Assembly (NCBI RefSeq): GCF_004295125.1
Contig: NZ_CP036170.1
Span: forward strand, 1,359,501-1,423,500
DNA: 64,000 nt
Reading direction: 5' to 3'
DNA from: [Clostridium] scindens ATCC 35704
GTDB lineage: Bacteria > Bacillota > Clostridia > Lachnospirales > Lachnospiraceae
In this document: positions 1 through 9,480 of the stretch, in pieces
Numbering within the stretch: position 1 is the first letter of the stretch
Layout: each line of letters opens with the position of its first letter
Program-made: the position numbers and the translations under genes
The notes under the pieces: model-generated
Seen by the model: only the letters and a program-made list of their open reading frames with translations
Told to the model about the DNA's origin: nothing
Database searches by the model: none

Positions 1-1
1 G

Positions 2-733
2 GAGAATCCACAGCATTTTTACCAGAGCGCCGTTGCATTTGGCAATTTCCAGAGGCTGCTGGCGGACTATCCTGCCGATACGCTTCATGAGACGATCGTA
101 GGATTCCATGACACGAAAGCGAGATTTGCCACATTTAAGAAAGTGGTGGAGGAGGATGTCATGGGAAGGGCAGCGTCCGTGAAGAAGGAGATCCAGTTCG
201 TTCTGGATCGGGAGGACATCGCGGATTATTTCTCTGACCTTCAGGCCAAGGGAGAGATCCCGCTTAGGGTTACCCACAACGACACAAAACTTAACAATAT
301 TATGATTGATAATAAGACGGGAAAAGGAATCTGCGTGATCGACCTGGATACGGTCATGCCAGGGCTTGCCATGAACGATTTTGGGGACTCGATCAGGTTT
401 GGCGCCAGCACGGCCGCGGAAGACGAGCAGAATCTGGATAAGGTATCCTGCAGCATGGATCTGTTTGACCTGTATGCAAAGGGCTTTATCAAAGGCTGCG
501 CCGGAAAACTGACGAAGAAAGAGATAAACCTGATGCCCATGGGCGCCAAGACGATGACGTTCGAGTGCGGAATGAGATTCCTGACCGACTATCTCCAGGG
601 GGACGTTTACTTCAAGATTCACAGGGATGGACACAATCTTGACAGGTGCAGGGCGCAGTTCAAGTTGGTTGAAGACATGGAGAAAAAGTGGTATACTATG
701 CAGGACATCGTTAAGAAGTATAGTAACAGTTAG
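2..733 (+). CDS. Sugar/aminoglycoside phosphotransferase-family kinase (NahK-like), 5' end missing
   Basis: The reading frame is open from the first bases of the window, so the start lies outside; 243 codons are present. The translation has the phosphotransferase catalytic loop [13 protein letters not shown] and a metal-binding stretch [10 protein letters not shown] followed by [10 protein letters not shown]. These are typical of N-acetylhexosamine 1-kinase (NahK)-like proteins in the aminoglycoside/choline kinase fold, which phosphorylate sugars such as GlcNAc or GalNAc released from mucin glycans. galE follows 11 bases downstream, and its ribosome site overlaps this stop codon. That fits a lacto-N-biose/galactose route ending in UDP-sugar epimerisation. 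The exact substrate is inferred; a different small-molecule kinase is possible. Confidence 0.75.
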   Translation, partial: ENPQHFYQSAVAFGNFQRLLADYPADTLHETIVGFHDTKARFATFKKVVEEDVMGRAASVKKEIQFVLDREDIADYFSDLQAKGEIPLRVTHNDTKLNNIMIDNKTGKGICVIDLDTVMPGLAMNDFGDSIRFGASTAAEDEQNLDKVSCSMDLFDLYAKGFIKGCAGKLTKKEINLMPMGAKTMTFECGMRFLTDYLQGDVYFKIHRDGHNLDRCRAQFKLVEDMEKKWYTMQDIVKKYSNS

Positions 734-744
734 GAGGTAGAAGA

Positions 745-1764
745 ATGGCGAAAATATTGATTACAGGCGGAGCTGGCTATATAGGAAGCCATACTGCGCT
801 GGAACTGCTGGAAGAGGGCTACGAAGTTGTCATCTATGACAATCTTTCCAACTCTTCCAGGGAATCAGTCAAGAGAGTAGAAGAACTGACGGGTAAGTCC
901 TTGAAGTTCTATGAAGGCGATGTACTGGACGCAGACGCGCTGGAAGCAATGTTTCAGGCAGAAGGGATCGATGCTGTCATCCATTGCGCGGCGCTGAAAG
1001 CAGTTGGGGAATCTGTACAGAAGCCGTTGGAATACTACCATAACAATATAACCGGAACATTGACCCTGATGGGCGTGATGGACAAAGTGGGCGTGAAGAA
1101 CATCGTATTCAGTTCTTCTGCCACGGTATACGGAAGCCCGGAGATAATTCCGATCACGGAAGAATGCCCGAAGGGACAGTGCACCAATCCGTATGGATGG
1201 ACCAAGTCCATGATGGAGCAGATCATGACGGACCTTCAGAAGGCTCATCCGGAATGGAACGTCATCCTGCTGCGCTACTTCAACCCGGTAGGCGCGCATA
1301 AGAGCGGACGTATCGGAGAGGATCCAAAGGGAATCCCGAATAATCTGATGCCTTATATCTCCCAGGTTGCAGTTGGCAAGCTGGAGAGGCTGGGCGTATT
1401 CGGCGATGACTATGACACGCCGGATGGAACGGGCGTGCGTGACTATATCCATGTTGTGGATCTGGCGCGCGGCCATGTAAAAGCCATCAACTATATCTTT
1501 ACCAATCCGGGGCTTGATATCATCAATCTGGGAACCGGTGTTGGCTATTCAGTCCTTGATATGGTAAAGGCATTCGCCAAAGCCTGCGGCAAGGAGATCC
1601 CTTATGAGATCAAGCCGAGAAGAGAAGGCGATATCGCCATGTGCTATGCAGACCCTGCAAAGGCAGCGAGAGTCCTGGGCTGGAAGGCAGAGCGGGGCTT
1701 AGAAGAGATGTGCGAGGATACCTGGAGATGGCAGTCCCAGAATCCAAACGGCTACAAAGAATAA
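745..1764 (+). CDS. galE: UDP-glucose 4-epimerase
   Basis: This cytosolic enzyme interconverts UDP-galactose and UDP-glucose (and possibly the N-acetyl forms) with bound NAD. The protein is 339 residues, the usual length. It opens with the Rossmann motif [10 protein letters not shown], has the SSSATVYG segment with the catalytic Ser, and carries the Tyr/Lys pair in [12 protein letters not shown] (YxxxK), all standard for extended short-chain dehydrogenases of the GalE type. The start at 745 is preceded by TTAGGAGGTAG, which overlaps the stop of the upstream kinase gene, so the two are translationally close. A rho-independent terminator follows, so the transcript likely ends here. Confidence 0.96.
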   Translation: MAKILITGGAGYIGSHTALELLEEGYEVVIYDNLSNSSRESVKRVEELTGKSLKFYEGDVLDADALEAMFQAEGIDAVIHCAALKAVGESVQKPLEYYHNNITGTLTLMGVMDKVGVKNIVFSSSATVYGSPEIIPITEECPKGQCTNPYGWTKSMMEQIMTDLQKAHPEWNVILLRYFNPVGAHKSGRIGEDPKGIPNNLMPYISQVAVGKLERLGVFGDDYDTPDGTGVRDYIHVVDLARGHVKAINYIFTNPGLDIINLGTGVGYSVLDMVKAFAKACGKEIPYEIKPRREGDIAMCYADPAKAARVLGWKAERGLEEMCEDTWRWQSQNPNGYKE

Positions 1765-1780
1765 GAAAAATGATGCAGCA

Positions 1781-1823
1781 GACAGGAATGTCTTCGGAAT
1801 GGAAGAGATTCCTGTCTTTTATT
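1781..1823 (+). terminator. Rho-independent terminator after galE
   Basis: GACAGGAAT (1781-1789) pairs perfectly with ATTCCTGTC (1808-1816), followed by a T-rich run. It sits 16 bases after the galE stop. Confidence 0.85.
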
Positions 1824-1845
1824 TTGCGCGAAGAAGTGGTATAAT
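1817..1845 (+). promoter_or_regulatory. Probable promoter for gdpP-rplI-dnaB
   Basis: A perfect TATAAT -10 box lies at 1840-1845. The -35 region 17 bases upstream (TTTTAT) is weak. The site is directly downstream of the galE terminator and about 60 bases before gdpP. Confidence 0.5.
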
Positions 1846-1902
1846 ATTTGCATACATTGTGTTTTGTGAAATGGGAACTTTATTAATTTAGAGGATGAAG
1901 TT

Positions 1903-3969
1903 ATGTCAGAAAAGCAAAAAGAGAATGGAAAAGTGCATTTGAAAGGACAATTAAGACTGTACATGCAGTGGCCAGCGATCATGGCGCTTCTGCTTGTGGC
2001 CATGAATATCTGGATCTACCGGATCAATCGTCGTGCCGGATCCCTGATGTTCATATTTGTCCTGATTTATATTATGATGGTGGGCGTTCTGTATCTGTAC
2101 AGCAAGTCCATTATTATGAAAGACCTGGTAGAGTTTGCTGCCCAGTATGGGATCGTGCAGAATACGCTCCTTAAGGAACTGGCCGTACCCTATGCTATTC
2201 TGCTGGATGACGGGAAAGCTATCTGGATGAATAACAAGTTTCAGGAGATATTAGGGGGGAAGCCCAAAGGCGAATCCTATATCAGCAAATATATACCGGA
2301 ATTGAATAAAAACATCTTCCCCAAGGAAGTTGATGATACGGTAGAGATGGATGTCTATTACGAGGACCGTGAGTATAAGGCAGAGCTTCGCAGGGTATCC
2401 GTGGAGGGATTCAGCGATATGGAACAACTGCTGGAGATGCCGATGGAGAAGGAATACTTTATCGCCGTATACTTAAGGGATGTAACGGAACTGAACCGGT
2501 ATATCAAGCAGGCGGAAGAGCAGCGGTTGATTGCGGGCCTGATCTATATCGATAACTATGATGAGGTCATGAGCAGCGTGGAAGAGGTGCGACAGTCCCT
2601 TCTGGTGGCTTTGGTGGATCGGAAGATTAACCAGTATATCGCCAAGGTGGACGGCATCGTTAAGAAGATGGAGAATGATAAGTACTTCATCGTCTTTAAG
2701 AAGCAGTATTTTAAGCAGTTGGAGGAGGATAAGTTCTCCCTGCTTGAGGACGTGAAGTCCGTCAATATCGGAAATGGAATTCCAGCTACGCTTAGCATCG
2801 GCCTTGGCCTTAGTTGCGACGCCTATGCCCAGAGTTATAACTATGCCCGCGTGGCGATCGATCTGGCGCTGGCAAGAGGCGGAGACCAGGCGGTCATTAA
2901 GGATGGAAAAGGCATTACCTATTATGGAGGAAAGCGAGAGCAGACTTCCAAGAATACCCGCGTGAAGGCCCGGGTAAAGGCGGAAGCCTTGAGGGAGTTC
3001 ATAACGGTCAAGGATAAGATATTCGTGATGGGCCATAAGCTTACGGATGTGGACGCGCTGGGGGCAGCCATCGGAATCTACCGCGCGGCGGCGGCTCTGG
3101 AGAAGAAGGCTTACATCATCATCAATGAGGTGTCCGCGTCCCTGCGCCCTCTGTATGAAAGTTTTGAGCGGGATCCGTCCTATCCGGACGATCTGTTCCT
3201 TAACTCGTCCCAGGCCATTGATCTTGCCGACGAGAATTCCATGGTGGTGGTAGTAGACACGAACCGCCCTCAGATGACGGAGTGCGAGGAACTTTTGAAG
3301 AAGTCCAAGACGATCGTGGTACTGGATCATCACAGGCAGAGCAGCGACAACATCGACAATGCGCTGCTGTCTTATATCGAGCCGTACGCATCCTCGGCCT
3401 GCGAGATGGTATCAGAGGTACTGCAGTATATTGTGGATGATATTAAGATTCCAAAGATTGAGGCCAGCAGCCTTTATGCCGGCATCATGATCGATACCAA
3501 TAATTTCGTGAACCGTACAGGCGTGCGGACATTCGAGGCGGCAGCGTTCCTGCGCCGCTGCGGCGCGGACATCACGCTGGTCCGCAAGATGTTTCGGGAT
3601 GATATGGAGTCCTACCGTGCCAAGGCTGAGATTATCAGCAGCGCGGAAGTTTATCTTGAGAAGTTTGCCATTGCAAGAGGCGAGAATCTTCATATAGAAA
3701 GCCCTACGATCATAGGGGCCCAGGCAGCTAATGAATTGCTGGATATTAATGAGGTCAAGGCAAGTTTTGTGCTGACGGAGTACAATGGAAAGATTTATAT
3801 CAGCGCCCGCTCTATCGACGAGGTGAATGTCCAGATCATTATGGAGCGGCTCGGAGGCGGAGGCCATATGAACGCGTCAGGCGCGCAGTTCAATCATACT
3901 GACATGGAGGAAGCCGTGGCATCTTTGAAACAAGTAATCAACGATATGACAGAAGGAGGAGACATCTAG
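1903..3969 (+). CDS. gdpP: Cyclic-di-AMP phosphodiesterase GdpP (DHH/DHHA1 family)
   Basis: This membrane-anchored enzyme hydrolyses c-di-AMP to pApA and so affects potassium balance and wall stress. The 688-residue protein has two N-terminal membrane helices (about residues 22-40 and 48-66), a PAS-like region, a degenerate GGDEF domain (about 200-320), then DHH and DHHA1 domains. Visible metal-site motifs are GHKLTDVDALG, VVVVDTNRP and VLDHHR; the C-terminal DHHA1 signature is GGGGHMNASGAQ. Length and order match Bacillus GdpP/YybT. Its stop is one base from rplI, and dnaB follows, the classical Firmicutes gdpP-rplI-dnaB operon. The window also carries ktr potassium uptake genes, a typical c-di-AMP-regulated function. 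Confidence 0.95.
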   Translation: MSEKQKENGKVHLKGQLRLYMQWPAIMALLLVAMNIWIYRINRRAGSLMFIFVLIYIMMVGVLYLYSKSIIMKDLVEFAAQYGIVQNTLLKELAVPYAILLDDGKAIWMNNKFQEILGGKPKGESYISKYIPELNKNIFPKEVDDTVEMDVYYEDREYKAELRRVSVEGFSDMEQLLEMPMEKEYFIAVYLRDVTELNRYIKQAEEQRLIAGLIYIDNYDEVMSSVEEVRQSLLVALVDRKINQYIAKVDGIVKKMENDKYFIVFKKQYFKQLEEDKFSLLEDVKSVNIGNGIPATLSIGLGLSCDAYAQSYNYARVAIDLALARGGDQAVIKDGKGITYYGGKREQTSKNTRVKARVKAEALREFITVKDKIFVMGHKLTDVDALGAAIGIYRAAAALEKKAYIIINEVSASLRPLYESFERDPSYPDDLFLNSSQAIDLADENSMVVVVDTNRPQMTECEELLKKSKTIVVLDHHRQSSDNIDNALLSYIEPYASSACEMVSEVLQYIVDDIKIPKIEASSLYAGIMIDTNNFVNRTGVRTFEAAAFLRRCGADITLVRKMFRDDMESYRAKAEIISSAEVYLEKFAIARGENLHIESPTIIGAQAANELLDINEVKASFVLTEYNGKIYISARSIDEVNVQIIMERLGGGGHMNASGAQFNHTDMEEAVASLKQVINDMTEGGDI

Positions 3970-3970
3970 G

Positions 3971-4420
3971 ATGAAGGTAATATTGACAGAAGACGTAAAA
4001 TCCCTTGGAAAGAAGGGTGAAATCGTAGAGGTAAGCGACGGATACGCAAGAAACTTTATTTTAAAGAAGAAAAAGGGCCTGGAAGCCAATTCCAGGAATT
4101 TGAATGACCTGAAGCTTAAGAAGGCTAACGAAGACAAGATTGCCCAAGAGCAGTATGAAGCGGCAAAGGAATTGGGAAAAGAGATCGAAGCAGGAAAGAT
4201 TGAAGTATCCATCAAGACGGGAGAGGGCGGCAAGGCATTTGGCTCTGTATCTTCCAAGGAAATCGCTGCGGAGGTTAAGTCACAGATGGAGCTTGATATT
4301 GACAAGAAAAAAATACAGTTGAAAGAGCCAATCAAGACGCTGGGAACGCATACGGTATCCATAAGGCTGCACCCGAAAGTTACGGCAGACCTTAAGGTGG
4401 TCGTGACGGAAGAGGCTTAG
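3971..4420 (+). CDS. rplI: Ribosomal protein bL9
   Basis: Structural protein of the large ribosomal subunit that binds 23S rRNA near the L1 stalk. At 149 residues it is full length. The N-terminal domain MKVILTEDVKSLGKKGE with the following GYARNFILKKKKG segment is the bL9 signature; a long helix joins it to a C-terminal domain ending in VSIRLHPKVTADLKVVV. The start ATG is one base after the gdpP stop, with AAGGAGGA inside the end of gdpP, so translation is coupled. dnaB follows 13 bases later. Confidence 0.97.
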   Translation: MKVILTEDVKSLGKKGEIVEVSDGYARNFILKKKKGLEANSRNLNDLKLKKANEDKIAQEQYEAAKELGKEIEAGKIEVSIKTGEGGKAFGSVSSKEIAAEVKSQMELDIDKKKIQLKEPIKTLGTHTVSIRLHPKVTADLKVVVTEEA

Positions 4421-4433
4421 GAGGAGACTTAGC

Positions 4434-5774
4434 ATGGAAGAGGCGCTCATTAAAAGAGTAATGCCACACAGCGTAGAGGCGGAGCAGTCCGTCGTAGGCG
4501 CGATGCTGATGGATAAGGATGCGATTACTACGGCGTCTGAGATTATCTCCGGCAACGACTTTTATCAGAGTGCCTATGGAATTATCTTTGATTCCATGGT
4601 GGAACTATTCAATGAAAGCAAGCCGGTGGATTTGATCACTCTGCAGGAGAGGCTGAAGGAGAAGGACGTCCCGGCAGAGGTCGCCAGCCTGGAATTCGTC
4701 AAGGATCTGGTGACTGCCGTGCCTACATCGGCGAATGTAAAGTACTATGCGCAGATTGTAGCGGACAAGTCTATGATGCGCAAGCTGATCAAGTTAAATG
4801 AAGAGATCGCGAATACCTGCTATGCGGGAAAGGAATCCCTGGAGGCAGTGCTTGAGAAGACAGAAAAAGCGGTGTTCGATCTGCTGCAGAAGCGCAACAC
4901 AGGCGAATATGTTCCCATCAAGCAAGTCGTGCTCAATGCCCTGGACAGAATCGAGAAAGCATCCAAGAATAAGGGAACGGTTACCGGGATCCCTACCGGG
5001 TTCATTGATCTGGACTACAAGCTCTCGGGTCTGCAGCCCTCAGATCTGGTACTGGTGGCAGCCAGGCCGTCTATGGGAAAGACCGCGTTTGTCCTTAACA
5101 TCGCCCAGTATATGGCGTTTAAGAAGGATAAAGGCGTCGCCATCTTCAGCCTTGAGATGTCAAAGGAGCAGCTGGTGAATCGTCTGTTCTCCCTGGAATC
5201 CCAGGTAGATGCCCAAGCCTTAAGGACCGGCAATATGAAGGATTCAGATTGGGAGAAACTGATAGAAGGCGCAGGAATCATCGGCAAATCCAACCTGATC
5301 ATCGATGATACGCCGGGCATCTCGGTGTCTGAACTGCGATCCAAGTGCAGGAAGTATAAGCTGGAGCACGGGCTGGATATTGTCATCATCGATTACCTTC
5401 AGTTGATGACGGGAAGCGTGGGCAAGAATTCCGAGTCCAGACAGCAGGAGATCTCAGAGATCTCCCGTTCTTTAAAAGGACTGGCTAGAGAGTTGAATGT
5501 ACCGGTGGTAGCGTTGTCTCAGCTTAGCCGTGCGGTGGAGTCCAGGCCGGATAAGCGGCCTATGCTGTCAGACTTGAGAGAGTCGGGAGCCATCGAACAG
5601 GACGCCGACGTGGTTATGTTTATCTACAGGGACGAGTATTATAATAAAGATTCAGAGTTTAAAAAGCAGGCGGAGATTATCATTGCAAAACAAAGAAACG
5701 GCCCTGTAGGGACCGTTAATCTGGCTTGGCTTGGCGAATATACGAAGTTTGCCAACCTAAGCAGGCAAGAATAA
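4434..5774 (+). CDS. dnaB: Replicative DNA helicase DnaB
   Basis: Hexameric 5'-3' helicase of the replication fork. The 446-residue protein has the N-terminal primase-interaction domain (MPHSVEAEQSVVGAML), a linker, and the RecA-like motor. The Walker A motif is ARPSMGKTAF, Walker B is in DIVIIDYLQLM, and the DnaB signature SRSLKGLARELNVPVVALSQLSR follows. No intein is visible. AGGAGGAG precedes the ATG. It is the last gene of the gdpP-rplI-dnaB operon, and its last 18 bases overlap the 3' end of a convergent small gene. Confidence 0.97.
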   Translation: MEEALIKRVMPHSVEAEQSVVGAMLMDKDAITTASEIISGNDFYQSAYGIIFDSMVELFNESKPVDLITLQERLKEKDVPAEVASLEFVKDLVTAVPTSANVKYYAQIVADKSMMRKLIKLNEEIANTCYAGKESLEAVLEKTEKAVFDLLQKRNTGEYVPIKQVVLNALDRIEKASKNKGTVTGIPTGFIDLDYKLSGLQPSDLVLVAARPSMGKTAFVLNIAQYMAFKKDKGVAIFSLEMSKEQLVNRLFSLESQVDAQALRTGNMKDSDWEKLIEGAGIIGKSNLIIDDTPGISVSELRSKCRKYKLEHGLDIVIIDYLQLMTGSVGKNSESRQQEISEISRSLKGLARELNVPVVALSQLSRAVESRPDKRPMLSDLRESGAIEQDADVVMFIYRDEYYNKDSEFKKQAEIIIAKQRNGPVGTVNLAWLGEYTKFANLSRQE

Positions 5775-6116
5775 TTTCTTCAGTTTTTCCACTGGGCCGG
5801 TTCCCGCGGCAGACTTTCGAAAGGATTGCTGCTGACGGATGAGCTGGTCCAGTTTTCTGAATTCCTCCTCCTCCTGACGTTCTTTGGCGTCCAGAAGGAA
5901 GGACATTTCTTTGCTGATCATGGACAGCAGGACTTCATTGTTGTTCTCGAGCATTCGCTTGATATGTAATTGCTCCCTTGTCCTGCGGATATCCGGAATC
6001 AGCGCCTTTAATTCGGAGAAAGGCACCCCTTGCTCGTACAGTTCCTTGATGCAGCTGTAAAGCTTGGCATCATCTTTTGTCTCCCTCTTTAATTGTTCTA
6101 ATGCATTGCTACCCAT
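5757..6116 (-). CDS. Small coiled-coil hypothetical protein
   Basis: This 119-residue, strongly charged protein is not one I recognise. It starts MGSNALEQLKRETKDDAK and is mostly helical, with a likely coiled coil in its second half (DAKERQEEEEFRKLDQLIRQ). There is no signal peptide or membrane segment. AAGGGGG lies 8 bases before the ATG, which supports a real gene. It converges on dnaB and overlaps its last 18 bases. A cytosolic adaptor or regulatory role is conceivable, but nothing in the sequence shows it. Confidence 0.6.
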   Translation of the reverse strand: MGSNALEQLKRETKDDAKLYSCIKELYEQGVPFSELKALIPDIRRTREQLHIKRMLENNNEVLLSMISKEMSFLLDAKERQEEEEFRKLDQLIRQQQSFRKSAAGTGPVEKLKKLFLPA

Positions 6117-6261
6117 AGTCTATACCCCCTTATCACAACTTGTCCTTCTGGGTTTCTATATCATAGCATGGACGCAGGAGAAGAATCCGTCATAACCCGT
6201 CGAGGATAATGGATATCTTTAAATTCTTAAGGACAAAAAACGCTAAGATAAGGACGATATT

Positions 6262-6305
6262 TTGGCAAAAAAAAGAATTGCATGTCCACAATTGTGACAT
6301 GCAAT
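6262..6305 (-). terminator. Terminator of the ferredoxin gene
   Basis: ATTGCATGTC (6277-6286) pairs perfectly with GACATGCAAT (6296-6305). Read on the minus strand, the stem is followed by a run of T (the A-run at 6267-6274). It lies 31 bases past the ferredoxin stop. Confidence 0.85.
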
Positions 6306-6336
6306 GTCTCTTTTAAAACATTATCCGCATATCTGA

Positions 6337-6507
6337 CTAGCCCTGAGAAATTGCTCCTGTAGGACACTGAGCAGCGCAAGCGCCACAGTCAACACAAGCG
6401 TCAGCATCGATCTCGAAATGATCTGCTCCCTGAGAGATTGCTCCAACTGGACATTCTGCCTCGCAAGCTCCACAGCTTACGCACTCATCACTAATTACGT
6501 GTGCCAT
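6337..6507 (-). CDS. 2[4Fe-4S] ferredoxin
   Basis: A 56-residue clostridial-type ferredoxin, a small soluble electron carrier. It has two CxxCxxCxxxCP motifs: CVSCGACEAECP and CVDCGACAAQCP, giving eight cluster cysteines. I place the start at MAHVISDE because AGGAGGG lies 10 bases upstream of that ATG; the longer reading frame from 6543 would put the ribosome site inside the coding region. It is monocistronic with its own terminator. Ferredoxins of this type serve many anaerobic oxidoreductases, so no single partner can be named. Confidence 0.93.
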   Translation of the reverse strand: MAHVISDECVSCGACEAECPVGAISQGADHFEIDADACVDCGACAAQCPTGAISQG

Positions 6508-6760
6508 AGTATGTACCCTCCTTTTGATTATATAGATAGACATAAACCAAATTTAGTCTATCCATATCATAATACAAACGGTCAAAATATACAAGGGGTG
6601 ACACGCCATTTTTAATATTAGTACATTCGGCCCGGTTCCTGCTCGCAGGCAAAGAAAAATCCCAGTAAAAAATTAAGAAAAATTTCAACAATTATTCACC
6701 GTTTTGGTGTATAGTGTAATTTGTTGAATGTAGACATTAGAATATGGGAGAGAATGCATA

Positions 6761-7963
6761 ATGAAAAAGAGAAGTAGTATCATAGCCATTTTATTGTGTG
6801 CAGCGATGCTTACATGTGCATGTGCGGCTCGCAGTGATGATAAAGTAGAGGAGCCTGTACAGGCAGAGAAGCAGAAAGTAAAAGTGAAGGAATATCAGGG
6901 GAAGTTGGATATCATAGAGCCGGGGGCGTATAATAACGTGAACGGCCTGAATCTGGAGCCAGGTTCCTATATCTCCGTGATCGGCAAGGCTGACGGCGGA
7001 CAGTTCTGGGAGGAAGTGAAAAAGGGCGTAGACCAGGCGGCGAGGGATATCAATAAAAATCTGGGATACGAGGGCAAAGACAAGGTGAAAGTGACCTACA
7101 GCGGCCCGGCAGCGGCAGACAATGTGGATGAGCAGGTGAATATCCTGGATGAGGAACTGGCGAGATATCCGGTTGCCCTTGGCATATCCATAGCAGATGC
7201 CAAGGCATGCGAGGTACAGTTCGATCTTGCGGCGGAAAGTGATATCCCGATCGTGGCTTTTGATTCCGGAAGCGACTACCAGGGGCTTATGGCCACAGTC
7301 GCCACCGACAATAAGGCGGCATCTAAGGAAGCGGCATCCAGGCTTGCGGAGATTATGAAGGAAACCGGCAAAGTCATCCTCTTTGCCCACGATTCAAAGT
7401 CTAAAGCCGCGATTGACCGGGAGAATGCATTTAAAGAAGAGATGCAGCAGAACCATCCGGGCATTACCATTGGCGATGTCTACCATCTGGACCAGCTGGC
7501 AGATCTGCAGAAAAAGGTGGCAGAAGAGATCAACGCAGGAACCTATAAAAAGGGTGGAGAGGCTACAGGAGAGAAACTGGATGAGCAGGATGAAGTCACG
7601 CCGGACAGCATTACGGAAGACGACGTGGTCGATTACGTGCTGGCTAAGAATCCGGATGCCAAGGGCTGCTTTGCAACCAACAGCGATGCGATGAAAGTGG
7701 CTCTTAACGGCCTGGACCGCATGGAAGAAGAAAATATCGCGCTTGTGGGATTTGATGCGGATGAAGAAGAAATAAAAGCGCTCTCAGATGGGAAGATCGA
7801 CGGCCTGATCGTCCAGAACCCTTTTGGAATGGGTTATGCCACGGTCATAGCGTCCGCAAGGGCGGCCCTGGAAATGGGGAACGAAGCGGTTGTGGATACG
7901 GGTTATACCTGGGTGACGAAGAAGAAACTGAAAGACGAGAATGTAGCGAAGATGCTGTATTAG
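6761..7963 (+). CDS. Sugar-type substrate-binding lipoprotein (periplasmic-binding-protein family)
   Basis: A 400-residue predicted lipoprotein. The N terminus has a charged start (MKKRSS), a hydrophobic stretch and a lipobox-like MLTCAC. The rest matches the ribose/LacI-type binding fold (Peripla_BP_4): GSYISVIGKADGGQFWEEVKKG at the N lobe, IPIVAFDSGSDYQG in the middle, and ALVGFDADEEEIKALSDGKIDGLIVQNPFGMG near the end. No permease or ATPase gene is adjacent, so it either works with a distant transporter or serves as a sensor input. The convergent neighbour is a two-component system, but a link is only a guess. Confidence 0.8.
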   Translation: MKKRSSIIAILLCAAMLTCACAARSDDKVEEPVQAEKQKVKVKEYQGKLDIIEPGAYNNVNGLNLEPGSYISVIGKADGGQFWEEVKKGVDQAARDINKNLGYEGKDKVKVTYSGPAAADNVDEQVNILDEELARYPVALGISIADAKACEVQFDLAAESDIPIVAFDSGSDYQGLMATVATDNKAASKEAASRLAEIMKETGKVILFAHDSKSKAAIDRENAFKEEMQQNHPGITIGDVYHLDQLADLQKKVAEEINAGTYKKGGEATGEKLDEQDEVTPDSITEDDVVDYVLAKNPDAKGCFATNSDAMKVALNGLDRMEEENIALVGFDADEEEIKALSDGKIDGLIVQNPFGMGYATVIASARAALEMGNEAVVDTGYTWVTKKKLKDENVAKMLY

Positions 7964-8057
7964 GGTGATTTTGTGATATAAAATGGATGGCGGATTGGAA
8001 GCGGACGGCGCGGGGAGGCGTACCGGGCAGCGGTGCCAATCCACTAAATTCCACGCA

Positions 8058-9464
8058 TCAAGCCTTCGGCAGCGAAAAAATAAACTCTGTCCCCACGCCT
8101 TCCGTGCTCACCACATTGATATTTTCCCCATGGGCCTGTATGGCTTCTTTGACGATGGCCAGTCCCAGCCCGGTTCCCTTTTTGTCCTTGCCCCGGGAGA
8201 GGTCGGTCTTGTAGAAGCGTTCCCAGATCTTGTTCAGCGCATTCCTTGGGATTCCGATGCCATAATCTTTTACGGAGGTATAGATCTTGTCGCCCCGCTC
8301 CGTGGTCTCGATGGTGACGGTGGAATCGGTCTCGCTGAACTTGATGGCATTGTCCAGCAGGTTGTAGAGGACTTGCTGGATCTTGCGCTTGTCGGCAGTT
8401 ACGTTTAAGTACTTGGTGGCAAATATTAATTCTATGGATATTTTCTTCTGTGTGCAGGTGCCTTCAAAGGCAGCGGCCACGTTCTTGATCATCTCATGAA
8501 TATCAAAAACTTCCTTGGTCAGAAGAATATTTTTCGTATCAAATTCGTTCAGGGTCAGGAGATCCTGGGTCAGGTCTGTCAGCCGCTCTGTCTCAAAGAG
8601 GATGATCTTCAGGTATTTTTCATGCATTTCCGGCGGTATGGTTCCATCCGTCATGGCTTCTACATACCCTTTGATGGAAGTGAGGGGAGAGCGAAAGTCG
8701 TGGGATACGTTGGCTACGAACTTCTTCTGGTAGTCTTCCATATCTTTCAACTGGGAGGACATGTAGTTTAAGGAGGCAGACAGGTAGCCCATCTCGTCCT
8801 CCGTATCTACGGGGATCTCGTAATCCAGGTTGCCTGTGGCATACTGGGTGGCGGCCTCCGTAATCTTGCGCAGGGGTCGGTATACGAAGAACTGGAATCC
8901 CAGAAGGATGATGAAGGACAGCAGGAAGATGACGATCAGCGTTATGTAGGCAGCCTGCATAAGAATCTTCTGAACATCTTCCAAGTCAGATACGTACTTG
9001 TGGATCAGCAGATAGCCGTTGGGGGAATACCCATATACGACAGGCGCAACGACGGTGATGACGTCTTCCTTGAACAAGTCATGATAGGTCCCTATCTGGT
9101 ACTGGGAGCCTCCGCCCTCTGCCGGGTCAAAGTCCTCGATGACGGCGGGGGAGAGGGGATAGGTCTCTGACTGGGCAGAACTAATAACCTCTCCGTTGCG
9201 ATCCACGAACCAGACGGATGCCCCCAGTTGGGACTCGATCCCTGTCAGCTGCAGATGGACGTCGGAGGCGGTTATCTGGCCGGAAAAATATTTGGGCAGA
9301 TAGTCCGCGGCCACCAGGCTGGCCTCCCGGTACATGCTGGAAGAGACATTTTCCTTTAACGGCCCGTTGGTCAGTCCGGCCGTCAGCGTGGCAACGGTAA
9401 AGAGGCTGAGAAAGCCGAATATGATATACATGATGATAAATTTCAGATATAAAGTGCTGCGCAT
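8058..9464 (-). CDS. Membrane sensor histidine kinase
   Basis: A 468-residue sensor kinase with an N-terminal membrane helix (about residues 9-30), an extracellular domain of about 135 residues, a second helix (about 170-195), a HAMP domain, HisKA, and the ATPase domain. The phosphoacceptor His is in FVANVSHDFRSPLTSIKGY. The N box is NLLDNAIKF, and the G boxes are DYGIGIPRN and GTGLGLAIVKEA. It lies 16 bases downstream of the response regulator gene on the same strand, so the two form a pair, and mutS2 is upstream in line. The domain plan resembles ResE/PhoR-type kinases. The signal sensed is unknown. Confidence 0.92.
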   Translation of the reverse strand: MRSTLYLKFIIMYIIFGFLSLFTVATLTAGLTNGPLKENVSSSMYREASLVAADYLPKYFSGQITASDVHLQLTGIESQLGASVWFVDRNGEVISSAQSETYPLSPAVIEDFDPAEGGGSQYQIGTYHDLFKEDVITVVAPVVYGYSPNGYLLIHKYVSDLEDVQKILMQAAYITLIVIFLLSFIILLGFQFFVYRPLRKITEAATQYATGNLDYEIPVDTEDEMGYLSASLNYMSSQLKDMEDYQKKFVANVSHDFRSPLTSIKGYVEAMTDGTIPPEMHEKYLKIILFETERLTDLTQDLLTLNEFDTKNILLTKEVFDIHEMIKNVAAAFEGTCTQKKISIELIFATKYLNVTADKRKIQQVLYNLLDNAIKFSETDSTVTIETTERGDKIYTSVKDYGIGIPRNALNKIWERFYKTDLSRGKDKKGTGLGLAIVKEAIQAHGENINVVSTEGVGTEFIFSLPKA

Positions 9465-9480
9465 GAAGGTTCCTCTTTAT

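Noticed and set aside
865-1476. 203-codon open frame on the minus strand opposite galE
   Set aside because: Shadow frame of a strongly conserved galE gene; no ribosome site or recognisable protein.
2473-3333. 286-codon open frame on the minus strand opposite gdpP
   Set aside because: Shadow frame of gdpP with no motif or ribosome site.
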